From the NCBI RefSeq assembly GCF_004217445.1, contig NZ_SHKX01000012.1, positions 186,001-250,000 on the forward strand: 64,000 bases of DNA. The letters run 5' to 3'. Below, piece after piece: positions 25,415-34,137 of this stretch. The position numbers and the translations under genes are program-made. The DNA is from Fluviicoccus keumensis. GTDB lineage: Bacteria > Pseudomonadota > Gammaproteobacteria > Pseudomonadales > Moraxellaceae. Within the stretch, counting starts at the first letter, position 1, and every line of letters starts with the position of its first letter. The notes below the pieces were generated by a model that was not told the origin of the DNA, made no database searches, and worked only from the letters and a program-made list of their open reading frames with translations.

Positions 25415-27685
25415 ATGTCGAATCCGGGATGGGCGGCGTTCGCCGCCGGGATTTCACTGCTGCTGTTATTGCCGTTCCTGCCGGACGAGAGTTATGTGGC
25501 GCTGGCCGGCCTGGCGCTCCTTGTGCTGAGCCTGCGCCTGCGGTTCCTGAGGGTTCCCGCCTGGCTGCTGCTGGGTTTGGCATGGGGTGTCTGGCACGCC
25601 CGCGCCTATCTGGAAGACCGGATCCCGCAGGCTTGGGAAGGCAGACCCTTGACGGTTGAGGCCAGGATTGTCGGGTTGCCGCATCCTTCCGCGCATGGGC
25701 GTCTGGGTATTCGGGTGCTGCCGTTACGGACTTCCAGCCAGGGTTTGCCGCTTCCGGGGGCGCGTTACTGGGAGCTGACCGGCGAACCGGCGGATTTCCG
25801 GCCCGGAGATGTCTGGGTACTGACGGTATCGCTGAAACGTCCGCACGGTTCCGTTTCACCGAATGCCTTCGACCTGGAAGAATGGCTGATGTCTGAGGGC
25901 GTGACGGCGACCGGAACCATCCGCCAGGCCCGTTTGCTGAAAGCCGGCAATTGGAGCATGGATCGCTGGCGGCTCAGTATCCGTGAGCGTTTCCAGCCCC
26001 TGATCATCGACAAGCCCGATGCCGCCATCGCTTTGTCCCTGCTGACCGGAGACCGCGCCGAGATTGACGATGACCGGTTGCGCCTCTATCAATCAGCCGG
26101 TATCAGCCATTTACTGGCGATTTCCGGTCCGCATGTCCTGTTGTTTGCCGTCGCGGTTGCCGGAGCCTTGCGCTGGCTGGCCGGGCGACGTCCGGTGCTT
26201 TTCCGCCGCATGCCGTTCCAGCGCTGGCAGTGGCCGGTCTTGCTGGCGGCGGCAATAGCCTACGGCTGTTTGGCGGGTGCGTCATTGCCCACGATGCGCA
26301 CGCTCGTGATGCTGGCGCTGTGCGTGCTGGCCCGCATGTCAGGTCGTGAGGCCGACGCTTGGTCGGTGTTGTGGCGCGCGTTGGCGCTGGTCCTGTTCTG
26401 GCAGCCGCTCAGCGTGCATGCCGCGGGATTCTGGCTCTCATTCGGCGCGGTGGCGCTGATCATGTTGTGGGGCGGTATTCGTCGCCGCGGTTCAGCGCTG
26501 ATGCAGGCGGCAGGCCTGCAGTTGTATCTGTTCCTGGCCATGCTGCCGCTGGGATTGCTGTTCTTCGGGCAAGTCAGCCTGATTGCGCCGCTCGCCAATG
26601 CGGTCGCCATTCCGCTTATCAGCGTGCTGGTTGTTCCCCTGTTACTGGCGGGGTTGATGGTTGGATATGGCTGGCATCATGCCGGTATGGCCTGCTGGTA
26701 TTGGGCAGGATGCCTGCTGGAGCGTCTGGACGATTTGCTGGCATGGATGACGACGCATGGCGCCGGTCTGTTTTACTGGCGCCCCGGGCCGGTGGCCCTG
26801 ATCAGCCTGTCACTGGCATTGGCCATGTTTTTGGCCCCGCGCCGACTGGCGCTGCGCGCGCCCGCGACATTCCTTTTGCTGCCGGTGGTATTCGCCCGCC
26901 CGTTACCGGAGCGGGGCGAGTTGCGCATGGCGGTGCTGGATGTCGGGCAGGGCTTGAGCGTGGTGCTGCACACCCGGAGCCACAGCCTGCTTTACGATAC
27001 CGGCCCCGGTCCCTTGGCCGGAAGGGACGTGGTGCTCTCCTATCTTTACGGGGCGGGAATCCGCAGGTTGGACCGGCTGGTGCTTAGCCATAACGACCTC
27101 GATCACACCGGCGGCGCGGCGGAGGTCATCCGCGGGATCCCGGCCTCCGAGGTGGTTTACAGCGCTTTGCCGGAGGCCTATCGCCCCGGGCTAGAGTCCC
27201 GCCAGCAATTTTGCCGTCAGGGCCAGCACTGGGATTGGGACGGTATCCGTTTCCGGGTAGTGTCACCGGGCCCGTCGCTGGCGGGTGCGGCGGACAATAA
27301 CCGTTCGTGCGTGCTGCATGTGCAGGGTGAGGGCTTCAGCATCCTGCTGACAGGCGATATCGAAACGCCGGCCGAGCAAGCCCTGCTGGGCTCCGGCGAG
27401 GACTTGCGGGCCGACGTGCTTGTCTTGCCGCACCATGGCAGCAACACCTCCAGTTCACCCGCTTTCCTGCAGGCCGTACAGCCCCGGCTGGGCATTGTCT
27501 CCGCCGGTTACCGCAACCGTTTCGGACATCCGGCCGCTCGTATAGTGGAGCGCTATCGCAGCGCGAGGATTCCGCTGGACAGCACGATCCTCTCCGGCAC
27601 CCTGGACTACCGGTTCGCGCCCGGCGGCCATATCGACCGGGAATCGTGGCGCACCGGTCGTCATTACTGGCGAAATTCCTCATGA
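25415..27685 (+). CDS. comEC: ComEC/Rec2 DNA internalisation protein
   Basis: A 756-residue polytopic membrane protein. It has N-terminal helices, an OB-like DUF4131 region (about 60-160), the competence domain beginning at ALSLLTGDRAEIDDDRLRL with many helices to about 500, and a C-terminal metallo-beta-lactamase domain. That domain contains LDVGQGLSVV, the SHNDLDHTGG metal site and LPHHGSNTS. ComEC forms the inner-membrane channel for transforming single-stranded DNA; the lactamase domain probably degrades the other strand. An ATG at 25415 and a GTG at 25409 are both possible. It precedes exbB by 49 bp, a widely conserved order. With PilU in the window, natural competence is plausible. Confidence 0.93.
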   Translation: MSNPGWAAFAAGISLLLLLPFLPDESYVALAGLALLVLSLRLRFLRVPAWLLLGLAWGVWHARAYLEDRIPQAWEGRPLTVEARIVGLPHPSAHGRLGIRVLPLRTSSQGLPLPGARYWELTGEPADFRPGDVWVLTVSLKRPHGSVSPNAFDLEEWLMSEGVTATGTIRQARLLKAGNWSMDRWRLSIRERFQPLIIDKPDAAIALSLLTGDRAEIDDDRLRLYQSAGISHLLAISGPHVLLFAVAVAGALRWLAGRRPVLFRRMPFQRWQWPVLLAAAIAYGCLAGASLPTMRTLVMLALCVLARMSGREADAWSVLWRALALVLFWQPLSVHAAGFWLSFGAVALIMLWGGIRRRGSALMQAAGLQLYLFLAMLPLGLLFFGQVSLIAPLANAVAIPLISVLVVPLLLAGLMVGYGWHHAGMACWYWAGCLLERLDDLLAWMTTHGAGLFYWRPGPVALISLSLALAMFLAPRRLALRAPATFLLLPVVFARPLPERGELRMAVLDVGQGLSVVLHTRSHSLLYDTGPGPLAGRDVVLSYLYGAGIRRLDRLVLSHNDLDHTGGAAEVIRGIPASEVVYSALPEAYRPGLESRQQFCRQGQHWDWDGIRFRVVSPGPSLAGAADNNRSCVLHVQGEGFSILLTGDIETPAEQALLGSGEDLRADVLVLPHHGSNTSSSPAFLQAVQPRLGIVSAGYRNRFGHPAARIVERYRSARIPLDSTILSGTLDYRFAPGGHIDRESWRTGRHYWRNSS

Positions 27686-27734
27686 ATAGGTAAAGTACCA
27701 GCCATTTTCGCTGTTTCAGAAGAGGGGCTGCCAC

Positions 27735-28367
27735 GTGTGGGAATTAGTAAAGGCCGGGGGGTGGCTGATGATGCCGATCATCGTTGCCTCGATTCTGGCG
27801 CTGGCCATTTGTATTGAACGGGGTTGGGCGCTTCGCAGCCGGCAGATTGCTCCGCCGGGACTGTTGCCCGAGGTTTGGGGCTGGATTCGCAACAAGCAGC
27901 TCAATGCCGACAAACTGAGGCAGCTCAAGGCGGGTTCGCCATTGGGCGAGATTCTGGCGGCGGGCCTGCTGAACTCGCGGCATGGTCGCGAGATCATGAA
28001 GGAAAGCATCGAAGAGGCGGCCAATGTCGTCATCCACAATATGCAGAAATACCTGTCGCTGCTGGGTACGCTGGCGATGATTTCGCCTTTGCTCGGTCTC
28101 TTGGGCACGGTGATCGGTATCATCGAGGCATTCATGGCTGTGACCGGCGCCGGCATGACCGACCCGACGATGCTGGCCAACGGCATTTCCAAGGCGCTGG
28201 TAACGACGGCGGGCGGCATCTGTATCGCGATCCCTTCCATGGTCATGCACCGGTTCTTCATCCGCCACATCGATAACATGGCGGTCGAGATGGAACAGCA
28301 GGCGGTCAAACTGGTCGACATCGTACATGGCGATCGCGAAGTCGATTTTCAGGTAAGCGCTCCATGA
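27735..28367 (+). CDS. exbB: MotA/TolQ/ExbB proton channel family protein
   Basis: A 210-residue protein with three transmembrane helices: near the N-terminus (LMMPIIVASILALAICIERGW), at about 115-140 (LLGLLGTVIGIIEAF) and at about 150-180. The conserved TMISPLLGLLGTV-like block of ExbB/TolQ is present. It forms a proton-driven motor with the ExbD-type protein encoded next. The start is a GTG at 27735 following GAGGGG. There is no tonB in the window, so the partner is unknown; location before msbA is common and suggests a role in envelope transport rather than iron uptake. Coupled to exbD by an ATGA overlap. Confidence 0.9.
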   Translation: MWELVKAGGWLMMPIIVASILALAICIERGWALRSRQIAPPGLLPEVWGWIRNKQLNADKLRQLKAGSPLGEILAAGLLNSRHGREIMKESIEEAANVVIHNMQKYLSLLGTLAMISPLLGLLGTVIGIIEAFMAVTGAGMTDPTMLANGISKALVTTAGGICIAIPSMVMHRFFIRHIDNMAVEMEQQAVKLVDIVHGDREVDFQVSAP

Positions 28368-28789
28368 AGTTCCGCAGGCCCCGCGAGGATTCGCTGGAAA
28401 TCAATCTGACCCCCCTGATTGACTGCCTGCTGTTTCTGATCATCTTCCTGATGATTTCCACAACCTTCAACAAGGCCAGCAAGTTGCAGATCGTGCTGCC
28501 CGAAGCCAAGGGCGAGGCCAGCAAGGCGCCGCGCGCCAAAGCGCTCGAAATCGGCGTTAGCCAATCCGGCGTCTATACTGTCAATGGTCAGGAGTTGGCC
28601 GTGCGCGATCCCCGGCAATTGCAGAGCGCCATTGAAAAGGCCAGCGGCGGTCGTCGCGACATGCCGTTCGTCATTGCCGCCGACGGTAAGGCGTCCCATC
28701 AATCGGTGGTCACGGTCATGGACATCGCCGGGCAGATGGGGTTCGTCAATCTTAATATCAGCACCAAAATGCGAAGCGAGAATCCTTGA
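28364..28789 (+). CDS. exbD: ExbD/TolR family biopolymer transport protein
   Basis: A 141-residue protein with one N-terminal transmembrane helix (INLTPLIDCLLFLIIFLMIS) that carries the conserved membrane aspartate in LIDCLLFL, followed by a periplasmic domain. It forms the proton-motive motor with ExbB. Its start overlaps the exbB stop by ATGA and its stop overlaps the msbA start, so the three genes are translationally linked. Confidence 0.92.
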   Translation: MKFRRPREDSLEINLTPLIDCLLFLIIFLMISTTFNKASKLQIVLPEAKGEASKAPRAKALEIGVSQSGVYTVNGQELAVRDPRQLQSAIEKASGGRRDMPFVIAADGKASHQSVVTVMDIAGQMGFVNLNISTKMRSENP

Positions 28790-30540
28790 TGACCACCAGC
28801 GGGTTTGAGGCCTACAAGCGCCTTCTGGGTTATGCCCGCAAATACTGGGGCGCCTTTGCCCTGGGGATTCTGGGTTTCATCATCAATGCCCAGACCGAGT
28901 GGGCGGGCGCCCAGGTTGTCAAATACATCATTGACGCCATCCAGAACAAGAACCAGCATGCCAAGGATTTTTTCCCGGTATTGATCGTGCTTATTTTCCT
29001 GTTGCGCGGGGTGGGCACCTTCCTCGGCAATTACTTTATGTCGCTGGTCGCGCGCAATGTGGTCTATGAGTTGCGCCGGCAGTTATTTGACAAGCTGCTG
29101 ACCTTACCGAGCGCTTATTTTCACCGTCATTCTCCGGGGCACATCAGCGCCAAGCTGGTGTATGACGTGGAGCAGGTGACCGGCGCGGCGACCGAGGCTT
29201 TGAAAACGATCGTCCGGGAGGGCACGGTAGTCACCTGCCTGCTGGGTTACCTGTTCTGGACCAACTGGCGCCTGTCGCTGTCCTTGCTGCTGATTGCCCC
29301 ACCGGTGTCGTTTATTGTCCGTAAGGCCAGCAAGCGATTCCGCACATTGTCACACCGTATTCAGAATTCCATGGGCGATGTCAGTCATATCGTCAATGAA
29401 AGCATCAACGGTTATACCGTCGTGAAGAGTTATGGCGGCGAAGCCTTTGAGCGTGCGCGTTTCGAGACCGCGTCGCGGGAAAACCTGCGCCAGAGCATGA
29501 AGATGGTGGTGACAGCCTCGTTGAATACGCCGCTGGTACAGTTGCTGATGGCGGTTGCCATGAGCTTTGTGGTGTATATGGCGCTGCAGCCCCATATTTT
29601 GGGGAATGTCAGCGCCGGTGAATTTGTGGCCTACATTACGGCCGCAGGGCTGTTGTCCAAGCCAATGCGCGCCCTCACCGATGTCAACGAGAAGATCCAG
29701 CGCGGTATTGCGGCCGCCCAATCGGTTTTCGAAATGCTTGATGTGGACGGAGAGCAGGATGGCGGGGATCGCGACGCCGGACGTTGCCGGGGCGAGCTGG
29801 AGTTCCGCCATCTTGACTTTGCTTATCCGGGCGGCGAGCCGGTGCTGCGCGATATCAATCTGCATATTCCGGCCGGTAAGACGGTGGCGCTGGTAGGCCG
29901 TTCCGGTTCGGGCAAAAGCACCCTGGTCAACCTGATTCCCCGCTTTTATGAATGCGCGCCTGGCCAGATCCTGGTGGATGGCCAGCCGCTGCAGTCCTAT
30001 ACCTTGGAGTCATTGCGTCGCCAGATTGCGACTGTAAACCAGAAGGTGGTTTTGTTCGATACCAGCATCGCCGCCAACATTGCCTATGGCGCACTGGCGG
30101 ACGCGCCGGCCGAAGCGATCGAGTCGGCTTCCCGCGCCGCTTACGCCCATGAGTTTATCCAGAAGCTGCCGGATGGCTATGCCACCCGGGTCGGTCAGGA
30201 TGGCACTGAGTTGTCCGGTGGCCAGCGCCAGCGTCTGGCGATTGCCCGTGCACTGCTGAAGGATGCCCCAATCCTGATACTGGACGAGGCGACCAGCGCG
30301 CTCGACAACGAGTCGGAATATTTTATCCAGGAAGCGCTGGAGACGGTCATGAAGAACCGGACAACTCTGGTTATCGCCCATCGTTTGTCGACGATTGAGA
30401 AAGCGGATCTGATCGTGGTGATGGAGAAGGGCCGGATAGTCCAGACCGGAACCCACACCGAGTTGCTGGCGGCCGGAGGCCTGTATGCGCAGTTGCACAG
30501 CCGCCAGTTTGCCGATGACCCGGATGCCGTTTCCGCATGA
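28789..30540 (+). CDS. msbA: Lipid A export ABC transporter MsbA
   Basis: A 583-residue half-transporter: six transmembrane helices in residues 1-320, then an ATPase domain with Walker A GRSGSGKST, signature LSGGQRQRL, Walker B ILILDEATSALD and switch AHRLST. MsbA flips lipid A-core to the outer leaflet of the inner membrane. The ATG at 28789 shares its A with the exbD stop; a TTG at 28786 is less likely. Sitting before lpxK, it is in the standard msbA-lpxK order, and the length equals that of E. coli MsbA. Confidence 0.95.
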   Translation: MTTSGFEAYKRLLGYARKYWGAFALGILGFIINAQTEWAGAQVVKYIIDAIQNKNQHAKDFFPVLIVLIFLLRGVGTFLGNYFMSLVARNVVYELRRQLFDKLLTLPSAYFHRHSPGHISAKLVYDVEQVTGAATEALKTIVREGTVVTCLLGYLFWTNWRLSLSLLLIAPPVSFIVRKASKRFRTLSHRIQNSMGDVSHIVNESINGYTVVKSYGGEAFERARFETASRENLRQSMKMVVTASLNTPLVQLLMAVAMSFVVYMALQPHILGNVSAGEFVAYITAAGLLSKPMRALTDVNEKIQRGIAAAQSVFEMLDVDGEQDGGDRDAGRCRGELEFRHLDFAYPGGEPVLRDINLHIPAGKTVALVGRSGSGKSTLVNLIPRFYECAPGQILVDGQPLQSYTLESLRRQIATVNQKVVLFDTSIAANIAYGALADAPAEAIESASRAAYAHEFIQKLPDGYATRVGQDGTELSGGQRQRLAIARALLKDAPILILDEATSALDNESEYFIQEALETVMKNRTTLVIAHRLSTIEKADLIVVMEKGRIVQTGTHTELLAAGGLYAQLHSRQFADDPDAVSA

Positions 30541-31556
30541 GGGACTGGCTGACGACGGCCTGGTATCGCGGGCACTGGCTTTTGCTGTTGCTGGCGCCGT
30601 TGTCCTGGTTGTTCGGCCTTGTCGCCGCCGTCCGTCGATTGGCGTTCCGGCATGGCTGGATACAGGCGCAGCGGTTTCCGGTACCGGTCATCGTGATCGG
30701 CAACATCAGCGTCGGCGGCACCGGAAAGACGCCGCTGACCTTGCATGTGGTTGAGCTGCTGAAGCGGCATGGCTGGCGGCCGGGAATTGTCAGCCGGGGC
30801 TATGGCGGGCGTGCGCAAGGCTACCCCTTGCTGGTGGGCCCGCAATCGGCAGCGGCCGAAACCGGCGATGAGCCGATGCTGCTGCATCGGGCTGCCGGTG
30901 TTCCGGTAGCCGTGGACCCGTTGCGATGCCGAGCCGTGGATTATCTGCTGCAGCGCGGGCTGTGTGATATTGTCATTGCCGATGACGGCTTGCAGCATTA
31001 CGCGCTGCACCGCGACCTGGAACTGGCCGTGGTGGATGGCGAGCGCGGTCTGGGAAACCGGCGCTTGCTGCCTGCCGGGCCGTTGCGGGAACCGGTCGGC
31101 CGTCTGGCTTCGGTCGACGCCATTATCATCAATGGCGGCTCCGGTGCGCCGGATTTTGCGGGAAAAACACCGGTATTCCGGTTCAGCCTGAAACCCGGCT
31201 TACTGCTGCCGGTCGGCATATCGGTTGCGCCCGCACAAGCGCCGCAACCGCCGTGCCGGGTGCATGCCGTGGCGGGAATCGGCAATCCTGAACGTTTCTT
31301 CCGCAGCCTGGAACTGTCCGGTTATGACGTGATACGACATGCCTTTGCCGATCACCATCAGTTTCAACCGCAGGACCTGGCCTTCACCGAGTCGTTGCCG
31401 GTGATTATGACGACCAAGGATGCCGTCAAATGCGGCGAATTTGCCGGACCGGATGTCTGGCAATTGCCGGTGACGGTCGATGCCGATCCCGGCCTGGATC
31501 AATTGCTGTTGGCCTTTCTGGGCCGTTTTCACGAGAACCCTACCCATGCTCGATAA
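30537..31556 (+). CDS. lpxK: Tetraacyldisaccharide 4'-kinase LpxK
   Basis: A 339-residue kinase with a P-loop VGGTGKTP at about 59-66, an N-terminal membrane-associating helix (LLLLLAPLSWLFGLVAAV) and the conserved SRGYGG, DEPMLLH and ADDGLQHYALHRD blocks. It phosphorylates the 4' position of the lipid A disaccharide on the inner membrane. The start overlaps the msbA stop by ATGA and the stop overlaps the Trm112-like gene by 11 nt. Confidence 0.95.
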   Translation: MRDWLTTAWYRGHWLLLLLAPLSWLFGLVAAVRRLAFRHGWIQAQRFPVPVIVIGNISVGGTGKTPLTLHVVELLKRHGWRPGIVSRGYGGRAQGYPLLVGPQSAAAETGDEPMLLHRAAGVPVAVDPLRCRAVDYLLQRGLCDIVIADDGLQHYALHRDLELAVVDGERGLGNRRLLPAGPLREPVGRLASVDAIIINGGSGAPDFAGKTPVFRFSLKPGLLLPVGISVAPAQAPQPPCRVHAVAGIGNPERFFRSLELSGYDVIRHAFADHHQFQPQDLAFTESLPVIMTTKDAVKCGEFAGPDVWQLPVTVDADPGLDQLLLAFLGRFHENPTHAR

Positions 31557-31758
31557 AAAATTGCTGGCTATCCTGGTTTGCCCGCTGTGCAAGGGGCCGC
31601 TGCACTATGCCGCCAATAGGGCGGAGCTTGTCTGCCGGGCGGACAGCCTGGCGTACCCGATTCGTGACGGTATTCCGGTAATGCTGGACAACGAAGCCCG
31701 CCCGCTCAGCCTTGAAGAAAAGCTGGGACAGGACCTGCCGTCCGGAGAGGCGTCATGA
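31546..31758 (+). CDS. Trm112 family small zinc-binding-type protein (YcaR)
   Basis: A 70-residue protein beginning MLDKKLLAILVCPLCKG, the typical YcaR/Trm112-like start. It retains the first CxxC pair (CPLC) and a single later Cys (LVCR), so zinc binding may be incomplete, as in many bacterial copies. In eukaryotes Trm112 activates methyltransferases; the bacterial role is unclear. It is embedded between lpxK and kdsB with overlaps on both sides, the usual position of this family. Confidence 0.9.
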   Translation: MLDKKLLAILVCPLCKGPLHYAANRAELVCRADSLAYPIRDGIPVMLDNEARPLSLEEKLGQDLPSGEAS

Positions 31759-32516
31759 TGACCCGATTCCATGCCGTCATCCCGGCGCGGTTCGGTTCAA
31801 CACGCCTTCCGGGAAAGCCGCTGCTGGATATCGCCGGCAAGCCGATGGTGATCCGCGTCTACGAGCGCGCCTTGCTGAGCAATGCGGGTTCGGTCGTGAT
31901 CGCGACGGACGATGAGCGGATTGCGGAGGCAGCGGCGAAAGCGGGCGCACGCTGGGTGATGACTTCCCCGGATCACCCGTCCGGTACCGACCGCTTGCAG
32001 GAAGTCGCCGCCAGGATGGGCTGGGCGGATGATGAGATTATCGTCAATGTCCAGGGTGACGAACCGCTGATACCTCCCGACGTGATCAATCAGGTAGCCG
32101 CCAATCTGGCCGCTAATCCCCAGGCGGCCATGGCGACCTTGGCCGAGCCGTTACACGAGGTTACGCAATTCACGAACCCCAATATCGTCAAACTGGTGCG
32201 CGACCATCAGAATATGGCGCTTTATTTCAGCCGTGCGCCGATCCCGTGGGCGCGGGATGCCTTCAGCCAAGGCGTGGCCAGTTTGCCTGCCCGGGACATG
32301 TATCTTCGGCATCTGGGCATTTATGCCTATCGGGTCAGTTTCCTGCACCGCTATGTCGGCTGGAGTCCCGCACCGCTGGAACAACTTGAGGCTCTGGAGC
32401 AGCTGCGCGCCCTCCATTACGGCGCGCGCATCCATGTTGACCTTGCCGCTGCCAACCTTCCGCCCGGCGTTGACACGGCTGAAGACCTGGAACGCGTCCG
32501 ACAACTTTTTGCATGA
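31755..32516 (+). CDS. kdsB: 3-deoxy-manno-octulosonate cytidylyltransferase KdsB
   Basis: A 253-residue nucleotidyltransferase. The N-terminal IPARFGSTRLPGKPL block binds CTP; VNVQGDEPLI and the PIPWARDAF and HLGIYAYR blocks are also typical. It makes CMP-Kdo for the inner core of lipopolysaccharide. Two ATGs in tandem (31755, 31758) can serve as start; GGAGAGG lies just upstream inside the preceding gene. Confidence 0.95.
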   Translation: MMTRFHAVIPARFGSTRLPGKPLLDIAGKPMVIRVYERALLSNAGSVVIATDDERIAEAAAKAGARWVMTSPDHPSGTDRLQEVAARMGWADDEIIVNVQGDEPLIPPDVINQVAANLAANPQAAMATLAEPLHEVTQFTNPNIVKLVRDHQNMALYFSRAPIPWARDAFSQGVASLPARDMYLRHLGIYAYRVSFLHRYVGWSPAPLEQLEALEQLRALHYGARIHVDLAAANLPPGVDTAEDLERVRQLFA

Positions 32517-32531
32517 ACAAGGCTTTCCATA

Positions 32532-33038
32532 ATGAGTGAGAAAATCAGCGTCCTGTTTGTCTGCCTGGGCAACATCTGTCGTTCGCCTACGGCGGAAGGC
32601 ATTTTCATCAGCATGGTGGAAAAGGCGGGCTGGCAGGATGTCTTCAAGATCGATTCCGCCGGCACCGCCGCCCATTACGTGGGCGAGCCGCCGGATCGTC
32701 GCGCCCAGAAGCAGGCCAAGGCCCGCGGCTATGATCTTTCCCGGTTGCGGGCGCGTTTCATTTCGCCCGCCGATTTCGAGAAGTTCGATTACGTTCTGGT
32801 CATGGATCGCCGGAATATGCGGGAAATGGAAAAAGTCCGCCAATATTGCCGTAACCCCAAGGCCAAGCTCCAATTATTCCTGGATTACCACCCGGTCCAT
32901 AAAGGCGGAGAGGTCCCGGATCCCTTTGGCGGTGAGGAAAAAGGCTTTGAGCTGGTGCTCGATCTGGTGGAAGCGACCTGTGAGAACCTGCTGAAAACCC
33001 TGCTGCAGGAAAAGGGTTTGACCAATTGCGGTTGCTAG
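32532..33038 (+). CDS. Low molecular weight protein-tyrosine phosphatase
   Basis: A 168-residue LMW-PTP. The P-loop is CLGNICRS at about 11-18 (CX5R) and the general-acid Asp is in PDPFGG at about 137-142. Tyrosine (YVLVMDRRN region) and length fit the eukaryote-like subgroup rather than the Wzb type. The substrate is unknown; conserved placement between kdsB and murB suggests an envelope link. A 15-bp gap separates it from kdsB. Confidence 0.93.
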   Translation: MSEKISVLFVCLGNICRSPTAEGIFISMVEKAGWQDVFKIDSAGTAAHYVGEPPDRRAQKQAKARGYDLSRLRARFISPADFEKFDYVLVMDRRNMREMEKVRQYCRNPKAKLQLFLDYHPVHKGGEVPDPFGGEEKGFELVLDLVEATCENLLKTLLQEKGLTNCGC

Positions 33039-33047
33039 GCCTGTCTC

Positions 33048-34061
33048 ATGATGCTTGAAAACCAGCTTCTGACCCGGTTCAACACCTTCGGTCTGCCCGC
33101 ACGCGCGCGTTTTCTGGCGCTGGTGGATTCGGATCAGGAATTGAGGCGATTACTGCTGTCGGTAACGGCGCGTAACTTGCCGGTGCTGGTCTTGGGCGGT
33201 GGCAGCAATCTGGTGCTGGCGGCGGATTTTCCGGGGTTGGTGCTGGTGTTGCGCCAGCGCGGTGTCCGGGTGGTGTCTTCTACGCCTGCCGAGGTAGTCG
33301 TGGAGGCAGCGGCCGGGGAATGCTGGCATGATTTCGTCCAGCATACCCTGGCCCAAGGTTGGTATGGTCTGGAAAATTTGTCGCTGATTCCGGGCACCGT
33401 CGGCGCGGCCCCGGTGCAAAACATCGGGGCCTATGGCGTTGAAATTAAAGACCGCTTTGCCGGTCTGACGGCGATCGACCGCGAGACCGGAGAGTACCGT
33501 GATTTCAACCTGGCGGATTGCCGTTTCGGCTACCGTGACAGTTTTTTCAAGCAGCAGGGCAAGGATCACTGGGTGATTACCCGGGTTCGCTTTCGTCTGG
33601 ATCGCATGTCCCAACCGCAATTGGCCTATGGCGATATTCAGCGTCAGCTGGCTCATATGGGGATTATCCATCCGTCGCCGGTTGATGTCGCCCAAGCTGT
33701 CATGGCCATTCGCCGCAGCAAGTTGCCTGACCCGGCGGTGATTGGCAATGCCGGGAGTTTCTTCAAAAACCCGGTTGTAACGGCAGAAAAGGCGGCGTGG
33801 TTGAAGTCACAATGGCCGGACTTGGTCGCCTATGCTCAACCCGTGGGCGTTAAACTGGCGGCCGGTTGGTTGATCGACCAATGCGGCTGGAAAGGCAAAT
33901 CCCTGGGGGCGGCCGGAGTTTATGAAAAACAGGCGTTGGTGCTGGTAAATCGCGGCGGCGCGAAGGGGCAGGATATTCTGGCGTTGGCCGAGGCTATCCG
34001 GCACAGTGTCGAAGAACGTTTTGACGTACGGTTGGAAATGGAGCCTGTTGTGGTGCGTTGA
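33048..34061 (+). CDS. murB: UDP-N-acetylenolpyruvoylglucosamine reductase MurB
   Basis: A 337-residue FAD-dependent enzyme of the type I MurB length. It has the FAD-binding LGGGSNLVLAADFPG block, the LSLIPGTVGAAPVQNIGAYG motif, an FGYRDSFFK block with the tyrosine loop of type I enzymes, the catalytic Ser in GNAGSFFKNPVV, and a C-terminal Glu. It makes UDP-MurNAc for peptidoglycan. It is the last gene of the long comEC-murB run and is followed by a bidirectional terminator. Confidence 0.95.
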   Translation: MMLENQLLTRFNTFGLPARARFLALVDSDQELRRLLLSVTARNLPVLVLGGGSNLVLAADFPGLVLVLRQRGVRVVSSTPAEVVVEAAAGECWHDFVQHTLAQGWYGLENLSLIPGTVGAAPVQNIGAYGVEIKDRFAGLTAIDRETGEYRDFNLADCRFGYRDSFFKQQGKDHWVITRVRFRLDRMSQPQLAYGDIQRQLAHMGIIHPSPVDVAQAVMAIRRSKLPDPAVIGNAGSFFKNPVVTAEKAAWLKSQWPDLVAYAQPVGVKLAAGWLIDQCGWKGKSLGAAGVYEKQALVLVNRGGAKGQDILALAEAIRHSVEERFDVRLEMEPVVVR

Positions 34062-34094
34062 AGCAGCCCTGCCAGTCAGTTCGAAACCGACAGA

Positions 34095-34128
34095 CATAAA
34101 AAAGGAGCCTTGCGGCTCCTTTTTTATG
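34095..34128. terminator. Bidirectional terminator between murB and rne
   Basis: CATAAAAAAGGAGCC (34095-34109) and its exact complement (34114-34128) form a 15-bp stem with a TTGC loop and A/T tracts on both sides, placed between convergent genes. Confidence 0.93.
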
Positions 34129-34137
34129 CGCCCCGAA